The notes: generated from the letters alone by a model not told the origin. 64,000 nucleotides of DNA from Caulobacter sp. CCUG 60055 (GCF_022750545.1 NZ_PUIC01000009.1:124001-188000), one strand, 5' to 3'; numbered from the stretch's first letter, positions 25,646 through 34,069 are shown. Numbers and translations are program-made.

Positions 25646-25753
25646 CCGCTCGTCCCCGCGACGGCGGGGATCCAGGCTTGTTCTTGCCGCACCGGGGGCG
25701 GGTCGCGCACCCCTTAAAACGGTCCTGAACCTCCGCCGAGGCGGAACGAGCGG
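25646..25753. repeat. REP-like palindromic repeat
   Basis: A second copy of the dispersed element: CGTCCCCGCGACGGCGGGGATCC hairpin-bearing half near 25651-25672, with outer arms CCGCTCGT (25646-25653) and ACGAGCGG (25746-25753) pairing across about 90 bases. It fills the gap between the asparaginase-like gene and hpd. Confidence 0.7.
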
Positions 25754-25760
25754 AGGAGAC

Positions 25761-26867
25761 TCAGCCCTCGGCCTTCAGCACGCCGCGACGGATCTGGTCG
25801 AGCTCCAGGCTTTCGAACAGGGCCTTGAAGTTGCCCTCGCCGAAGCCCTCGTTGCCCTTGCGCTGGATGATCTCGAAGAAGATCGGGCCGCAGGCGTTCT
25901 CGGTGAAGATCTGCAGCAGCAGGCCCTGGCCCTCGGTCGGGGCGCCGTCGACCAGGATGCGGTTGGCCTGCATGCGCTGCAGGTCCTCGCCATGGCCGGG
26001 GACGCGCTTTTCGACGCCTTCGTAATAGGTCTGGGTGGTGTCCTGGAACGCCACGCCGCGGGCGCGCATGGTCTCGACCGTCTCGTAGATGTCGTCCGTG
26101 CCCAGGGCCAGGTGCTGGATGCCCTCGCCCTTATAGGTGTGCAGGAACTCCTCGATCTGGCTCTTGTCGTCCTGGCTCTCGTTGAGCGGGATGCGGATCT
26201 TGCCGTCGGGGCTGGTCATGGCCTTGGAGAACAGGCCGGTCTGCTTGCCTTCGATGTCGAAGTAGCGGATTTCGCGGAAATTGAAGATGCGCTCGTAGAA
26301 GCCCGCCCACTTGGCCATGTTGCCGCGGAAGACGTTGTGGGTCAGGTGGTCGAGATAGGTCAGGCCGACGCTGTTCTTCTTCTCGGCCTCGGCCGCGCCC
26401 TCGATGGCGATGAAATCGACGTCGTAGATCTCCTGGGCGCCGTAGCGATCGACCAGATAGAGGTAGCTGCCGCCGATGCCTTCGATGGCCGGGATGTTCA
26501 GCTCCATCGGCCCGACCGGGCCCTTCACTTCCTTGGCCCCGCGCTCGACGGCGAGCTTCAGGGCCTTGGCGGCGTCGCGCACGCGGAAGGCCATGGCGTT
26601 GGCCGAGGGGCCGTGGGCCTCGCGGAAATCGGCGACCTGGCCGGTCGGCTCCATGTTGAGCAGGAAGTTGATGTCGCCCTGCTTGTAGCGCACCACGTTC
26701 TTGGAGCGGTGGCGGGAAAAGGCGGTGAAGCCCATCGACTCGAACTGCCGGGCCAGCGCTTCCGGCTCGGGGCTGGTGAATTCGACGAACTCGAAGCCGT
26801 CGGTGCCCAGCGGGTTGTCGAACAGGTCGCGTTCGACCGGCTTGGCCAAGGTTTCCTGCGCGCTCAT
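25761..26867 (-). CDS. hpd: 4-hydroxyphenylpyruvate dioxygenase
   Basis: Converts 4-hydroxyphenylpyruvate to homogentisate (Fe(II), O2). 368 residues from ATG 26867, preceded by GAGGAGG. Two vicinal-oxygen-chelate modules; the facial triad is seen as H in LDHLTHNV, H in IQHLALG and E in FFEIIQRKG near the C-terminus, with GFGEGNFKALFES closing the active site. It supplies the substrate of the hmgA product encoded downstream. The promoter region carries a 20-bp palindrome that probably binds the MarR regulator. Confidence 0.97.
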   Translation of the reverse strand: MSAQETLAKPVERDLFDNPLGTDGFEFVEFTSPEPEALARQFESMGFTAFSRHRSKNVVRYKQGDINFLLNMEPTGQVADFREAHGPSANAMAFRVRDAAKALKLAVERGAKEVKGPVGPMELNIPAIEGIGGSYLYLVDRYGAQEIYDVDFIAIEGAAEAEKKNSVGLTYLDHLTHNVFRGNMAKWAGFYERIFNFREIRYFDIEGKQTGLFSKAMTSPDGKIRIPLNESQDDKSQIEEFLHTYKGEGIQHLALGTDDIYETVETMRARGVAFQDTTQTYYEGVEKRVPGHGEDLQRMQANRILVDGAPTEGQGLLLQIFTENACGPIFFEIIQRKGNEGFGEGNFKALFESLELDQIRRGVLKAEG

Positions 26868-26892
26868 CGCGGCCTCCTCATCGATTTGCGGC

Positions 26893-26912
26893 ATAGTATC
26901 ATATGAAACTAT
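26893..26912. promoter_or_regulatory. Imperfect 20-bp palindrome, likely MarR operator
   Basis: ATAGTATCATATGAAACTAT: symmetrical at 18 of 20 positions, AT-rich in a GC-rich setting, 26 bases before the hpd start and 74 before the divergent yqaA-like gene. Form and size fit a MarR-family dimer site. Assignment to the regulator at 21459-21989 is inferred. Confidence 0.7.
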
Positions 26913-26985
26913 CTGCGCAACGGCGAACCGAGACAGCCGCGCCGATGTCTGTTAGCAACCGGCCGACCCCGTTCGAGTTCCCGCC

Positions 26986-27633
26986 ATGCCGACCGATCCC
27001 GCCGACGCCCAACAATCCCTCGGCCAGGACGCCGCCCCGGCGGCGCGCAAGGGGCTGCTGCGCGGCCTCTACGACTGGGTGATGTCGCTGGCGGCCAGCC
27101 CCAAGGCGCCCTGGTGGCTGGCGGCGATCGCCTTCGCCGAAAGCTCGGTCTTCCCGGCGCCGCCCGACGCCATGCTGGCGCCGATGGTGCTGGCCCGGCC
27201 CGAGCGCGGCTATCGCTACGCCGCCATCTGCACCCTGGGCTCGGTGCTGGGCGGGGCGCTCGGCTACGCCATCGGCTACTTCGCCGCGCCCCTGGGCCAG
27301 AAGCTGCTGGTCCTCACCGGCCACGCCGGCGGCCTGGCGCAGTATCGCGCCTGGTACGACCAGTTCGGCGTCTGGGTGATCCTGATCAAGGGGCTGACCC
27401 CCATTCCCTACAAGCTGGTGACCATCGCCTCGGGCCTGGCCGCCTTCAGCTTCCCGATGTTCATCGCCGCCTCCGTGGTCACGCGCGGGGCGCGCTACTT
27501 CCTCGTCGCCGCGGTGATCAAGCGCTTCGGCCCGCAATTGCTGCCGGTGATCGAGCGCAGGCTGGCCCTGTTCGCCGCCGCCGTCCTGGCGCTGCTTGTC
27601 GGGGGCTTCGCCCTGGCCCATTTCCTACACTAG
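26986..27633 (+). CDS. YqaA/DedA-like membrane protein
   Basis: 215 residues with a soluble N-terminus and membrane helices near 43-65, 75-100, 125-165 and 190-213. The patterns FAESSVFPAPPDAML and KGLTPIPYKLVTIASG (two glycine/proline-bearing re-entrant loops) are the DedA/VTT-domain hallmark; the short form matches YqaA. Relatives are phospholipid scramblase/flippase-type proteins. Gene is divergent from hpd and followed by dsbB after 63 bases. Confidence 0.88.
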   Translation: MPTDPADAQQSLGQDAAPAARKGLLRGLYDWVMSLAASPKAPWWLAAIAFAESSVFPAPPDAMLAPMVLARPERGYRYAAICTLGSVLGGALGYAIGYFAAPLGQKLLVLTGHAGGLAQYRAWYDQFGVWVILIKGLTPIPYKLVTIASGLAAFSFPMFIAASVVTRGARYFLVAAVIKRFGPQLLPVIERRLALFAAAVLALLVGGFALAHFLH

Positions 27634-27696
27634 ACTGCCCAGGTTAGATCGAGGACCAGCCGCGCCGCTTCGGCGCCGCGCCGCAACGGGAACGTC

Positions 27697-28224
27697 ATGA
27701 ACCTCATCGCCGGCATCGCCCGCCCCGTCCTCAAGCAATGGCCGCTGGTCGCGCTGATCACCGCCCTGGCCATGCTGGCGATCGCCCACGCCTTCGAGAC
27801 CTTCGGCGGGCTGGCGCCCTGCACCCTGTGCCTGCGCCAGCGCGAGGTCTATTGGGCGGCCGCCAGCGTGGCGGCGCTCGGCGTGCTGATCAGCTACACC
27901 CGCTGGCGGCCCCTGGGCGACCGGGCCGCCGGCTGGGCGCTGGCGGCGGTCTTCCTGTTCGGCATGGGCGTCGCCGTCTGGCACGCCGGGGCCGAATGGA
28001 AGTTCTGGCCCGGCCCGGCCACCTGTTCGGGCGGCGGCGGCAAGGTCACCGCCGCGGCGATGCAGGACCTGCTCAACGGCGCCAGGCTGGCCGCCCCGCG
28101 CTGCGACGAGGCCGCCTGGCGGTTCCTCGGCCTGTCCATGGCCGGATGGAACGTGCTGATCTCGCTGAAGATGGCGGTCTGGAGCGTCCTGGCCGGCCTG
28201 GGATGGGAGCCGAAACGTGTCTAA
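27697..28224 (+). CDS. dsbB: Disulfide bond formation protein B
   Basis: 175-residue inner-membrane oxidoreductase with four membrane helices. The quinone-linked cysteine pair is in the first periplasmic loop (PCTLCLRQR, about residues 41-49) and the second pair is C in PATCSGGG and C in APRCDEAA. It reoxidises DsbA and passes electrons to ubiquinone. Its end overlaps the GTG start of coq7 by eight bases, an operon that links disulfide formation to quinone synthesis. Part of the DsbB family typical of alphaproteobacteria. Confidence 0.92.
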   Translation: MNLIAGIARPVLKQWPLVALITALAMLAIAHAFETFGGLAPCTLCLRQREVYWAAASVAALGVLISYTRWRPLGDRAAGWALAAVFLFGMGVAVWHAGAEWKFWPGPATCSGGGGKVTAAAMQDLLNGARLAAPRCDEAAWRFLGLSMAGWNVLISLKMAVWSVLAGLGWEPKRV

Positions 28225-28774
28225 CCCGCCGCCCCGCCCCGGCCTCGGCGCCCCCGAGGCCCGCCTCGCCGAGATCCTGCGCGTCGACCACGCCGGCGAA
28301 CTGGGCGCCGTGCACATCTATCGCGGCCAGCGGGCGGTGCTGAACCGCGCGCCGGGCAAGGACCGCATCGCCTTCCAGCTGCAGGAGATGGAGGCGCACG
28401 AGGCCGAGCACCTGGCCGCCTTCGACGACCTGCTGACCGCGCGCCGCGTCCGGCCGACCCTGATGACGCCGCTATGGCGCGCCGCCGGCTTCGCCCTCGG
28501 CGCCGGCACCGCCCTGCTCGGCGAGAAGGCCGCCCACGCCTGCACCGAGGCGGTCGAATCGGTGATCGAGCAGCACTACGCCGGCCAGATCGCCGAGCTG
28601 GAGGAGACCGAGCCCGACCTGGCCGCCAAGCTGACCAAGTTCCGCGACGACGAACTGGCCCACCGCGACCAGGCCGTCGAGGAAGGCGCCCGCCAGGCCC
28701 CGGCCTATCCCCTGCTGTCGGCGGTGATCCGCGCCGGCTGCCGCGCGGCGATCAAGATCTCCGAAAAGGTCTGA
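28217..28774 (+). CDS. coq7: Demethoxyubiquinone hydroxylase Coq7
   Basis: 185-residue di-iron monooxygenase of ubiquinone synthesis. Carboxylate/histidine ligands are visible as E in DHAGELGAVHIYRGQ, E and H in EMEAHEAEH, E in TEAVESVIEQHY, and E and H in DDELAHRDQA. It hydroxylates demethoxyubiquinone at C6. Start is GTG 28217 inside the end of dsbB. The length is normal for the short bacterial enzyme. Confidence 0.95.
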   Translation: MSNPPPRPGLGAPEARLAEILRVDHAGELGAVHIYRGQRAVLNRAPGKDRIAFQLQEMEAHEAEHLAAFDDLLTARRVRPTLMTPLWRAAGFALGAGTALLGEKAAHACTEAVESVIEQHYAGQIAELEETEPDLAAKLTKFRDDELAHRDQAVEEGARQAPAYPLLSAVIRAGCRAAIKISEKV

Positions 28775-28809
28775 GCGCCCGCGGGGACCCGCCGGCCGGT
28801 TGCGCTTTG

Positions 28810-28817
28810 TTAACCAT
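28810..28817 (+). promoter_or_regulatory. CtrA-like half-site TTAACCAT
   Basis: The octamer TTAACCAT lies 58 bases before the YibQ-like start. In Caulobacter this sequence is a known CtrA binding half-site. A single octamer is weak evidence. Confidence 0.3.
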
Positions 28818-28874
28818 AACCGCCGACCTTCCGCTCAGGCGCCGACGCACGAATCCCGGCGCCGACGGATCGTC

Positions 28875-30044
28875 ATGTTCGGCAAGAAGACAGCAGCCAG
28901 CGCCGTTCGCGCCTCCGCCCCCCCGTCCGACGCCGCGGCGGCGGCCCTGCCCATCAATCCCTATGTCGGCGCCAGCGCCGCGGCGGTGTTGTTCCTCGGC
29001 GCCGCGGTCAGCCTGATCGCCGTGGCCGGCGACCCCCGCGCGGGCGTGCCCTCGGTGCGCATCGCCCTCAGCGGCCAGGACGCCCCGACCGCCCCGCCCG
29101 GCTGGCGCGAGGCGCTGACGCCCGACAAGCCGGGCGACGCCCCGGTGACCACCGACACGCTGGAGCTGTTCAACACGCCGCTCGACGCCGGCGCGCCGCC
29201 GGGCGAGGCGATCATCACCCTGCCGGGCGCCGCGCCGGCCGCCGGCATGGGCGCCGCCGCCAATCCGCAGGCCCTGCCCCCGGCCCCCGCCGCCGGCCTG
29301 ACCGAGCCCGGCCCCGGCGGCCCGCTGCCGATCATCGCTTCCGACGGCCGCACGGCGGCGCAGGTCTACGCCCGGCCGTTCCGCTCGAACGGCAAGCCCA
29401 AGGTGGCCATCGTCGTCGGCGGCCTGGGCCTCAAGGCCGCCACCACCCGCCAGGCCATCGAGCAGCTGCCGCCCGAGATCACCCTGTCGTTCGTGCCCTC
29501 GGCCGACGGCCTGCAGGGCTGGATCGACCTGGCGCGGGCCAACGGCCACGAGGTCCTGCTCGAGGCGCCGATGGAGCCGCTGGACTATCCCGAGAGCGAC
29601 CCGGGCCCCTACACCCTGATGGCCAACGCCGCGCCGCAGGAGACCATCAAGAAGCTGGAATGGCTGCTGACCCGCGCCACCGGCTATTTCGGCGTGACCA
29701 ACTATCTCGGCTCGCGGTTCGTCGCCTCCGACCAGGGCATGGCCGCCTTCTCGACGGGCCTGCGCCAGCGCGGCCTGGCCTTCGTCGACGACGGCTCGGC
29801 GGTCCGCCGGGGCGGCGGCGTGCCCCGCGCCTCGGCCGACGCCATCATCGACGACCAGCTGGACGCCGCGGCCATCGACAAGCGGCTGCTCGGCCTGGAG
29901 GCCGCCGCCCTGCAGCACGGCCAGGCGATGGGCTCGGCCTTCGCCTGGCCGCTGACCCTGTCCCAGGTCTCGGCCTGGGCGGCCGGCCTGCAACAGCGCG
30001 GATACCAGCTCGCCCCGGCCTCGGCCCTGATGATAAAGCGATAG
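28875..30044 (+). CDS. Divergent polysaccharide deacetylase (YibQ-like)
   Basis: 389 residues from ATG 28875. One N-terminal membrane helix (about 27-50) is followed by a proline/alanine-rich linker to about residue 165, then the divergent deacetylase TIM-barrel (KPKVAIVVGGLGLKAATTRQAI, LPPEITLSFVPSA, EVLLEAPMEPLDYP, NYLGSRFVAS). The usual first Asp is replaced in VVGGLG, as in this divergent family. Probably periplasmic, acting on or near the envelope; in many proteobacteria the gene follows envelope or division genes. Confidence 0.88.
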   Translation: MFGKKTAASAVRASAPPSDAAAAALPINPYVGASAAAVLFLGAAVSLIAVAGDPRAGVPSVRIALSGQDAPTAPPGWREALTPDKPGDAPVTTDTLELFNTPLDAGAPPGEAIITLPGAAPAAGMGAAANPQALPPAPAAGLTEPGPGGPLPIIASDGRTAAQVYARPFRSNGKPKVAIVVGGLGLKAATTRQAIEQLPPEITLSFVPSADGLQGWIDLARANGHEVLLEAPMEPLDYPESDPGPYTLMANAAPQETIKKLEWLLTRATGYFGVTNYLGSRFVASDQGMAAFSTGLRQRGLAFVDDGSAVRRGGGVPRASADAIIDDQLDAAAIDKRLLGLEAAALQHGQAMGSAFAWPLTLSQVSAWAAGLQQRGYQLAPASALMIKR

Positions 30045-30072
30045 CCGAAGCAGAGACGCCGGGCGACGCCGC

Positions 30073-30549
30073 ATGGACCTTTCATCCTACCGCCCCAATG
30101 TCGGCGTGGTGCTGTTCAACGCCGCGGGCCGGGTGTGGTACGGCCGCCGCGCCGCCACGCCCGGCCCGTTCAACTGGCAGTTCCCGCAGGGCGGCGTCGA
30201 CGACGGCGAGGACCTGGAGCACGCGGCCCTGCGCGAGCTGGCCGAAGAGACCGGCGTGACCTCCGTCCGGCTCCTGGGCCGCACCGACGGCTGGATCACC
30301 TACGATTTCCCCGCCGACTATCGCGGCAGCAAGGCCGCGCGGGGTTGGCGGGGCCAGCGCCAGGTCTGGTTCGCCCTGCGCTTCGTCGGCGACGACGACG
30401 AGGTGCGCCTGGACGCCCACCCCCAGATCGAGTTCGACGCCTGGCGCTGGGGGGACCTCGACGAGGGCCCCGATCTGGTCATACCCTTCAAGAAGCCCGC
30501 CTATCAGGAGGTCGTCAGAGCCTTCCGGCGGTTCGCGGGCCAAGGCTAG
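30073..30549 (+). CDS. rppH: RNA pyrophosphohydrolase
   Basis: 158-residue Nudix hydrolase that removes pyrophosphate from the 5' end of triphosphorylated RNA and so triggers decay. The Nudix box starts with GGVDDGEDLEHAALRELAEE (about residues 38-57), with catalytic glutamates in REL.EE. FNWQFPQGG and the C-terminal EVVRAFRRF agree with RppH. It follows the YibQ-like gene after 28 bases, the same order as in related alphaproteobacteria. Confidence 0.95.
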   Translation: MDLSSYRPNVGVVLFNAAGRVWYGRRAATPGPFNWQFPQGGVDDGEDLEHAALRELAEETGVTSVRLLGRTDGWITYDFPADYRGSKAARGWRGQRQVWFALRFVGDDDEVRLDAHPQIEFDAWRWGDLDEGPDLVIPFKKPAYQEVVRAFRRFAGQG

Positions 30550-30589
30550 CCGCGCCCCTGCGGCGACGCCGGCGCCCCGGGGGGAGACC

Positions 30590-31378
30590 ATGACCAGCAC
30601 GGCCATCTTCATGATCCACGGCTACGGCTGCACCGGCGCGGCCTGGAGCCGGTTCGCCGAGGGCTTTCGCGCGCGCGGCCGCGCGGTGGAGACCCCGACC
30701 ATCCGCCCGCTGGAGCGCCTGGCCGGCCCCCCGCCCGCCTCGCTGGCGACGCGGACGCTGCAGGACTATGTCGAGGACATGGCCGCCGAGGTCGAGACCC
30801 TGGCCGCCGCCAACGGCGAACAGCCGATCCTGTTCGGCCATTCGATGGGCGGCCTGATCTGCCAGAAGCTGGTCGAGCGGGGCCTGGGCAAGGCGGCCGT
30901 GCTGATGGCGCCCGCCTCGCCGGCCGACGCCCGCGGCAAACCCGCCCTGGCCCCGGCCCTCACCTTCCTCAACGTCCTGGTCGCGGCCCGGCCGGAGACC
31001 AAGTCGTTCAAGATCTGGCGGACCGGCTTCGGCTGGGGCGTGCTCAACCGCGTCCCGCCGGCCCGGCACGCGGCCCTCTACGCCGAGGCCGTCCACGATT
31101 CGGGGCGGGTGCTGTCCGACCTCGCCTATCCCGCCCGCGATCCCAACCGCACGGCCTATGTCGACGAGAGCCGCATCTCCGTCCCGGTGCTGGTCTGCGC
31201 CGGGGCGCACGACCGCACCACGCCGATCGGCGACCTTCGCCGCGTCGGCGACAAGTACCGCCGTATCGGCGGCGACTATCGCGAATATCCCGACAACGCC
31301 CATTGGATCGTCGACGAACCGAACGCCGAGGCGGTGATCGCCGACATCGACGCCTGGCTGGCGCGGAAGGGCCTGTAG
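30590..31378 (+). CDS. Alpha/beta hydrolase
   Basis: 262 residues, cytosolic. Oxyanion region MIHGYGCTGAAW, nucleophile elbow GHSMGG (about residues 84-89), acid D in CAGAHDRTTP and base H in DNAHWIVDEP form a complete catalytic triad. Substrate unknown. A GGGGGAGACC ribosome site supports the start. A second, related hydrolase follows 113 bases downstream. Confidence 0.88.
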   Translation: MTSTAIFMIHGYGCTGAAWSRFAEGFRARGRAVETPTIRPLERLAGPPPASLATRTLQDYVEDMAAEVETLAAANGEQPILFGHSMGGLICQKLVERGLGKAAVLMAPASPADARGKPALAPALTFLNVLVAARPETKSFKIWRTGFGWGVLNRVPPARHAALYAEAVHDSGRVLSDLAYPARDPNRTAYVDESRISVPVLVCAGAHDRTTPIGDLRRVGDKYRRIGGDYREYPDNAHWIVDEPNAEAVIADIDAWLARKGL

Positions 31379-31491
31379 CGGCGGCCTGACCCGGCCCGGC
31401 CGGCAGATTTCGCTTTCGCGGGCCGGCGGGCGCCCTAGACTGGAATCAAACGGGCGTAAGACCCGCGACGTCATCGAGCAAGCGAGGGGTC

Positions 31492-32247
31492 ATGCCGGCG
31501 CCGATCATCATGGTGCATGGCGCGTTCTGCGGCGGCTGGGTGTTCGACCGTTTCAGGCGGCCATTCGAGGCGGCGGGACACGCCGTGCTCGCTCCCGACC
31601 TGCGCGGCCACGGCGACGGCCGGCCGGTGGCGGGGGTGTCGATGGGCGACTACGCCGCCCAGATCGCCGACGCCGTCGACGCCTGCGCCGCGCCGCCGAT
31701 CCTGGTCGGCCATTCGATGGGCGGACTGGTGGCCCAGATGGCCGCCGCCCGGCGCCCGGTCGCCGGCCTGGTGCTGCTGGCGCCTTCGGCCCCCTGGGGC
31801 GTGGCCGGCTCGACGGTCGAGGAGGCCGCCTCGGCCTTCAGCCTCTATGCGCTGGGGCCGTTCTGGGCCCAGGCCGTCGAACCCGACTACGCCCTCGCCA
31901 AGCTCTACAGCCTCGACCGCATCGCCAGCCCCGAGCGGCGGCGGATCTTCTCGCGCATGACCGCCGAGAGCGGCCGGGCGCTGTGGGAGACGCTGAACTG
32001 GTGGCTGGACCCGTTCATGACCACCCTGGTTCCGGCCCACAAGGTCGCCGCCCCCGCCCTGGCGCTGGCCGGCGGACGCGACGCCGTGCACCCGCCCGCC
32101 ACCGTGCGCCAGACCGCCGCCCGGCTGGACGGCGACTGCCAGGTGTTCGCCGAGATGTCGCACTGGCTGCCGGGCGAACCGGGTTGGGACGCCGTGGCGG
32201 CGGCCTGCCTGGCCTGGCTGCCGGCCGAGGCCAGGGCCGCCGCCTGA
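31492..32247 (+). CDS. Alpha/beta hydrolase
   Basis: 251 residues. IIMVHGAFCGGW, nucleophile GHSMGG (about residues 73-78), D in LAGGRDAVHPP and H in EMSHWLPGEPGW give a full triad; the last motif is typical of the MenH/esterase-like group. Probably a carboxylesterase or lactonase, substrate unknown. GCGAGGGGTC ribosome site lies just before the ATG. It may be a tandem relative of the preceding hydrolase, since both share the GHSMGGL core, but the sequences are otherwise distinct. Confidence 0.87.
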   Translation: MPAPIIMVHGAFCGGWVFDRFRRPFEAAGHAVLAPDLRGHGDGRPVAGVSMGDYAAQIADAVDACAAPPILVGHSMGGLVAQMAAARRPVAGLVLLAPSAPWGVAGSTVEEAASAFSLYALGPFWAQAVEPDYALAKLYSLDRIASPERRRIFSRMTAESGRALWETLNWWLDPFMTTLVPAHKVAAPALALAGGRDAVHPPATVRQTAARLDGDCQVFAEMSHWLPGEPGWDAVAAACLAWLPAEARAAA

Positions 32248-32361
32248 CCGCCGGCTGCGGCGGAATGTATCGCCCGCGCCCCGGACCGCGCCCTTGGACG
32301 ACTCGCCAAGGGGGCGCATAACCACCGCATCACGCGAAACGCCGCTGCACGAGGGGAACCG

Positions 32362-32868
32362 ATGGCGGCCCAGGACATCCGCCCGCCCGGCGCCGGCCGG
32401 TCGGAGCCGCATCCGCGTCAGGCCGCGCTGGCGGTCGCCGCCGGCCTGCTGATCGCCGCCGTCGCCCTGGAGGCGGCCGAGACCCTGTGGACCGCCTCGC
32501 CCGCCGTCGCCGGTCTGAACGCGGGGATGCAGGCCGCCCTGGACTGGGCCGGTCGCGCCGCCTCCCGCCTTGTCGCGTTGGGCGCCTGGACCATCCCGGC
32601 GACGGCGGTGCTGGCCGGGATGGCGCCGGTGCTGTGTGCGGCCCTCGGCGAGCGCGTGCGGGCGCGGCGGCGGCGTGGACGACCGGCGCCGGCGGCGGCC
32701 CAGCCCAACTGGATTATCGCGCCGGCGGAGGCGGGCCCCGGCGAGGGTTTCGGCTGGCGGGCGGCCCTGTCAGGCGTGCGGCGGCGTGAACAGCTTGAGG
32801 CCGAGGATGCCGGTGACGATCAGGCCCACGCAGACCAGCCGCGCGACGGTCGCCGGCTCGCGGAATAG
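32362..32868 (+). CDS. Hypothetical small membrane protein, 3' end uncertain
   Basis: 168 codons from ATG 32362 with GAGGGGA upstream. The first 135 codons have strongly GC-rich third positions like real genes here, and two hydrophobic segments are visible ([18 protein letters not shown] and [18 protein letters not shown]). The last 33 codons lie antisense to the SMR gene and read as its shadow, so the true end may be near 32770 and the overlap may reflect a lost stop or a small frameshift. Function unknown. Confidence 0.5.
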   Translation: MAAQDIRPPGAGRSEPHPRQAALAVAAGLLIAAVALEAAETLWTASPAVAGLNAGMQAALDWAGRAASRLVALGAWTIPATAVLAGMAPVLCAALGERVRARRRRGRPAPAAAQPNWIIAPAEAGPGEGFGWRAALSGVRRREQLEAEDAGDDQAHADQPRDGRRLAE

Positions 32869-33096
32869 GAAGATCCCCAGCGCCACGGTGCCGACGGCGC
32901 CGATGCCGGTCCAGACCGCATAGGCGGTGCCGAGCGGCAGGGTCTTGATCGACCAGCCGAGCAGGGCCATCGACAGCAGCAGGCTGACGCCGGTGAACAC
33001 CGTCGGCCCGATGCGGGTGAAGCCTTCGGTGTATTTGAGGCCCACGGCCCAACCGACCTCGAACAGGCCAGCGACGAACAGGACGACCCAAGCCAT
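32770..33096 (-). CDS. sugE: SMR-family guanidinium exporter (SugE/Gdx)
   Basis: 108-residue, four-helix small multidrug resistance protein. The start [19 protein letters not shown] aligns with SugE-type proteins and holds the essential membrane glutamate in [23 protein letters not shown] is the second family signature. Gdx proteins exchange guanidinium for protons. Start ATG 33096 is preferred over 33108 because GAGGAAAATC precedes it. The guanidine-II riboswitch immediately upstream strongly supports guanidinium as the physiological substrate. Confidence 0.94.
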   Translation of the reverse strand: MAWVVLFVAGLFEVGWAVGLKYTEGFTRIGPTVFTGVSLLLSMALLGWSIKTLPLGTAYAVWTGIGAVGTVALGIFLFREPATVARLVCVGLIVTGILGLKLFTPPHA

Positions 33097-33114
33097 GATT
33101 TTCCTCATGGGCTG

Positions 33115-33168
33115 CGGCAGGGTCGTCCCCGCCTCAATTCAGGAGAACCGGCCGGGTCGTCCCGGCGG
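33115..33168 (-). promoter_or_regulatory. Guanidine-II (mini-ykkC) riboswitch
   Basis: Two hairpins in the sugE leader, both with ACGA tetraloops: GCCGGG-ACGA-CCCGGC (33166-33151) and GCGGGG-ACGA-CCCTGC (33132-33117), 18 bases apart. ACGR loops on two short GC stems are the defining mini-ykkC signature. The second hairpin lies about 10 bases before the ribosome site GAGG, so guanidinium binding would control ribosome access. The gene it serves is an SMR exporter, the classical regulon member. Confidence 0.92.
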
Positions 33169-33188
33169 AGGCGTCAAGCGCCAGGGCC

Positions 33189-33194
33189 TATATA
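33189..33194 (-). promoter_or_regulatory. Likely -10 element for sugE
   Basis: TATATA is the only AT-rich hexamer in the sugE leader and lies about 20 bases before the first riboswitch hairpin, consistent with a transcript starting just upstream of the aptamer. No clear -35 was identified. Confidence 0.4.
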
Positions 33195-33237
33195 GGGAGC
33201 CGCCGAGGAAACGGCAGCCCCCTTCGCCCCGCGGCGC

Positions 33238-33924
33238 CTACTGGGTCTTGACGACGCTGTAGAGCAGCGTGGCTTCGTCGGCGTCGCGGCGGATCGACGA
33301 ACCGTCGGTCTTGTGCAGGCTGACGAACACCAAGCCGGCGCGGGCGCCGTCGAGATTGCTCTCCCACGAGAAGGTGCGGCGCTTGATGCCGTCCGCGCCC
33401 GGATATTCGTCGTTGCGATACAGCGTCATCAGCGGCGTGCGGTGGGCCGCCCAGGCGTTGAGGCCGTCGACGATCGGCTGGGTCTGGCCGATGGCGTAGT
33501 CGATGGTCAGCTGGCAGACGCCGGGGTTCGGCTCCTCGATGACCACAGTGTAGGGCTTGGCCCCCAGCAGCACCGTGTACTTGCCCTTGGTCTTCTTGAG
33601 GCCGAGGCCCTTGGCGAGGTCGTCGAGCTTCTTGCCGCCGGCGAGCGGCGTGCAGACCTGATCGAGCAGGCCGTTGATCTGCTGGCCGTCGCCCGAGGTC
33701 GGCAGCGGCGGCAGCTCGACCGGGGCCGGGGCCGGCGCGGCGGCCGGCTGGGCCGGAGCGGCGGGTTGCGCGGCGGAGGCCGCCGCCGGGGCGGCCGGGA
33801 CGGGAGCCGGAGCCGGCGCCGGGCTCGGCTGGGCGGTCGGCGCCGGGGCGGAAGCCGGCGCCTGGGCGAACGCCGAGGTCGTGGCGATGGCGGAAACGGC
33901 GGCGACGGCCAGGGCGAGACGCAT
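33238..33924 (-). CDS. Exported alanine/proline-rich protein, unknown function
   Basis: 228 residues: signal peptide (cleavage near AFA-QA), a low-complexity Ala/Pro linker (about 22-72), then a globular part of about 155 residues with two cysteines (QVCTPLAGG and GVCQLTIDY) that could form a disulfide. The globular part contains GKYTVLLGAKPYTVVIEEPNPGV-type strands and NAWAAHRTPLMTLYRND. No known family recognised. Stands alone between the sugE riboswitch and the atp operon terminator. Confidence 0.75.
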   Translation of the reverse strand: MRLALAVAAVSAIATTSAFAQAPASAPAPTAQPSPAPAPAPVPAAPAAASAAQPAAPAQPAAAPAPAPVELPPLPTSGDGQQINGLLDQVCTPLAGGKKLDDLAKGLGLKKTKGKYTVLLGAKPYTVVIEEPNPGVCQLTIDYAIGQTQPIVDGLNAWAAHRTPLMTLYRNDEYPGADGIKRRTFSWESNLDGARAGLVFVSLHKTDGSSIRRDADEATLLYSVVKTQ

Positions 33925-34042
33925 GAAGGTTCCCCGAGATGCTGGGCGGCGCGGAGAGGCCGCATCCCCCGTGTTCTACGCAAACACCCGCCTGCTGCAA
34001 GTGTTTGGCGTTCGCGAAGCCGGAATGTGGGCGCGCAAACGC

Positions 34043-34069
34043 AAAAAGGCCGGCGTGAAGCCGGCCTTT
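34043..34069 (-). terminator. Intrinsic terminator of the atp operon
   Basis: Ten-pair stem AAAGGCCGGC / GCCGGCCTTT with a 5-base loop, followed on the minus strand by TTTTT (34047-34043). It lies 29 bases past the atpC stop and is the best intrinsic terminator in the window; it may also work for plus-strand transcripts. Confidence 0.88.

Noticed and set aside
24357-26906. 849-codon plus-strand frame across the hpd/asparaginase region
   Set aside because: It crosses two real minus-strand genes and two repeat elements, and reads as their complement.
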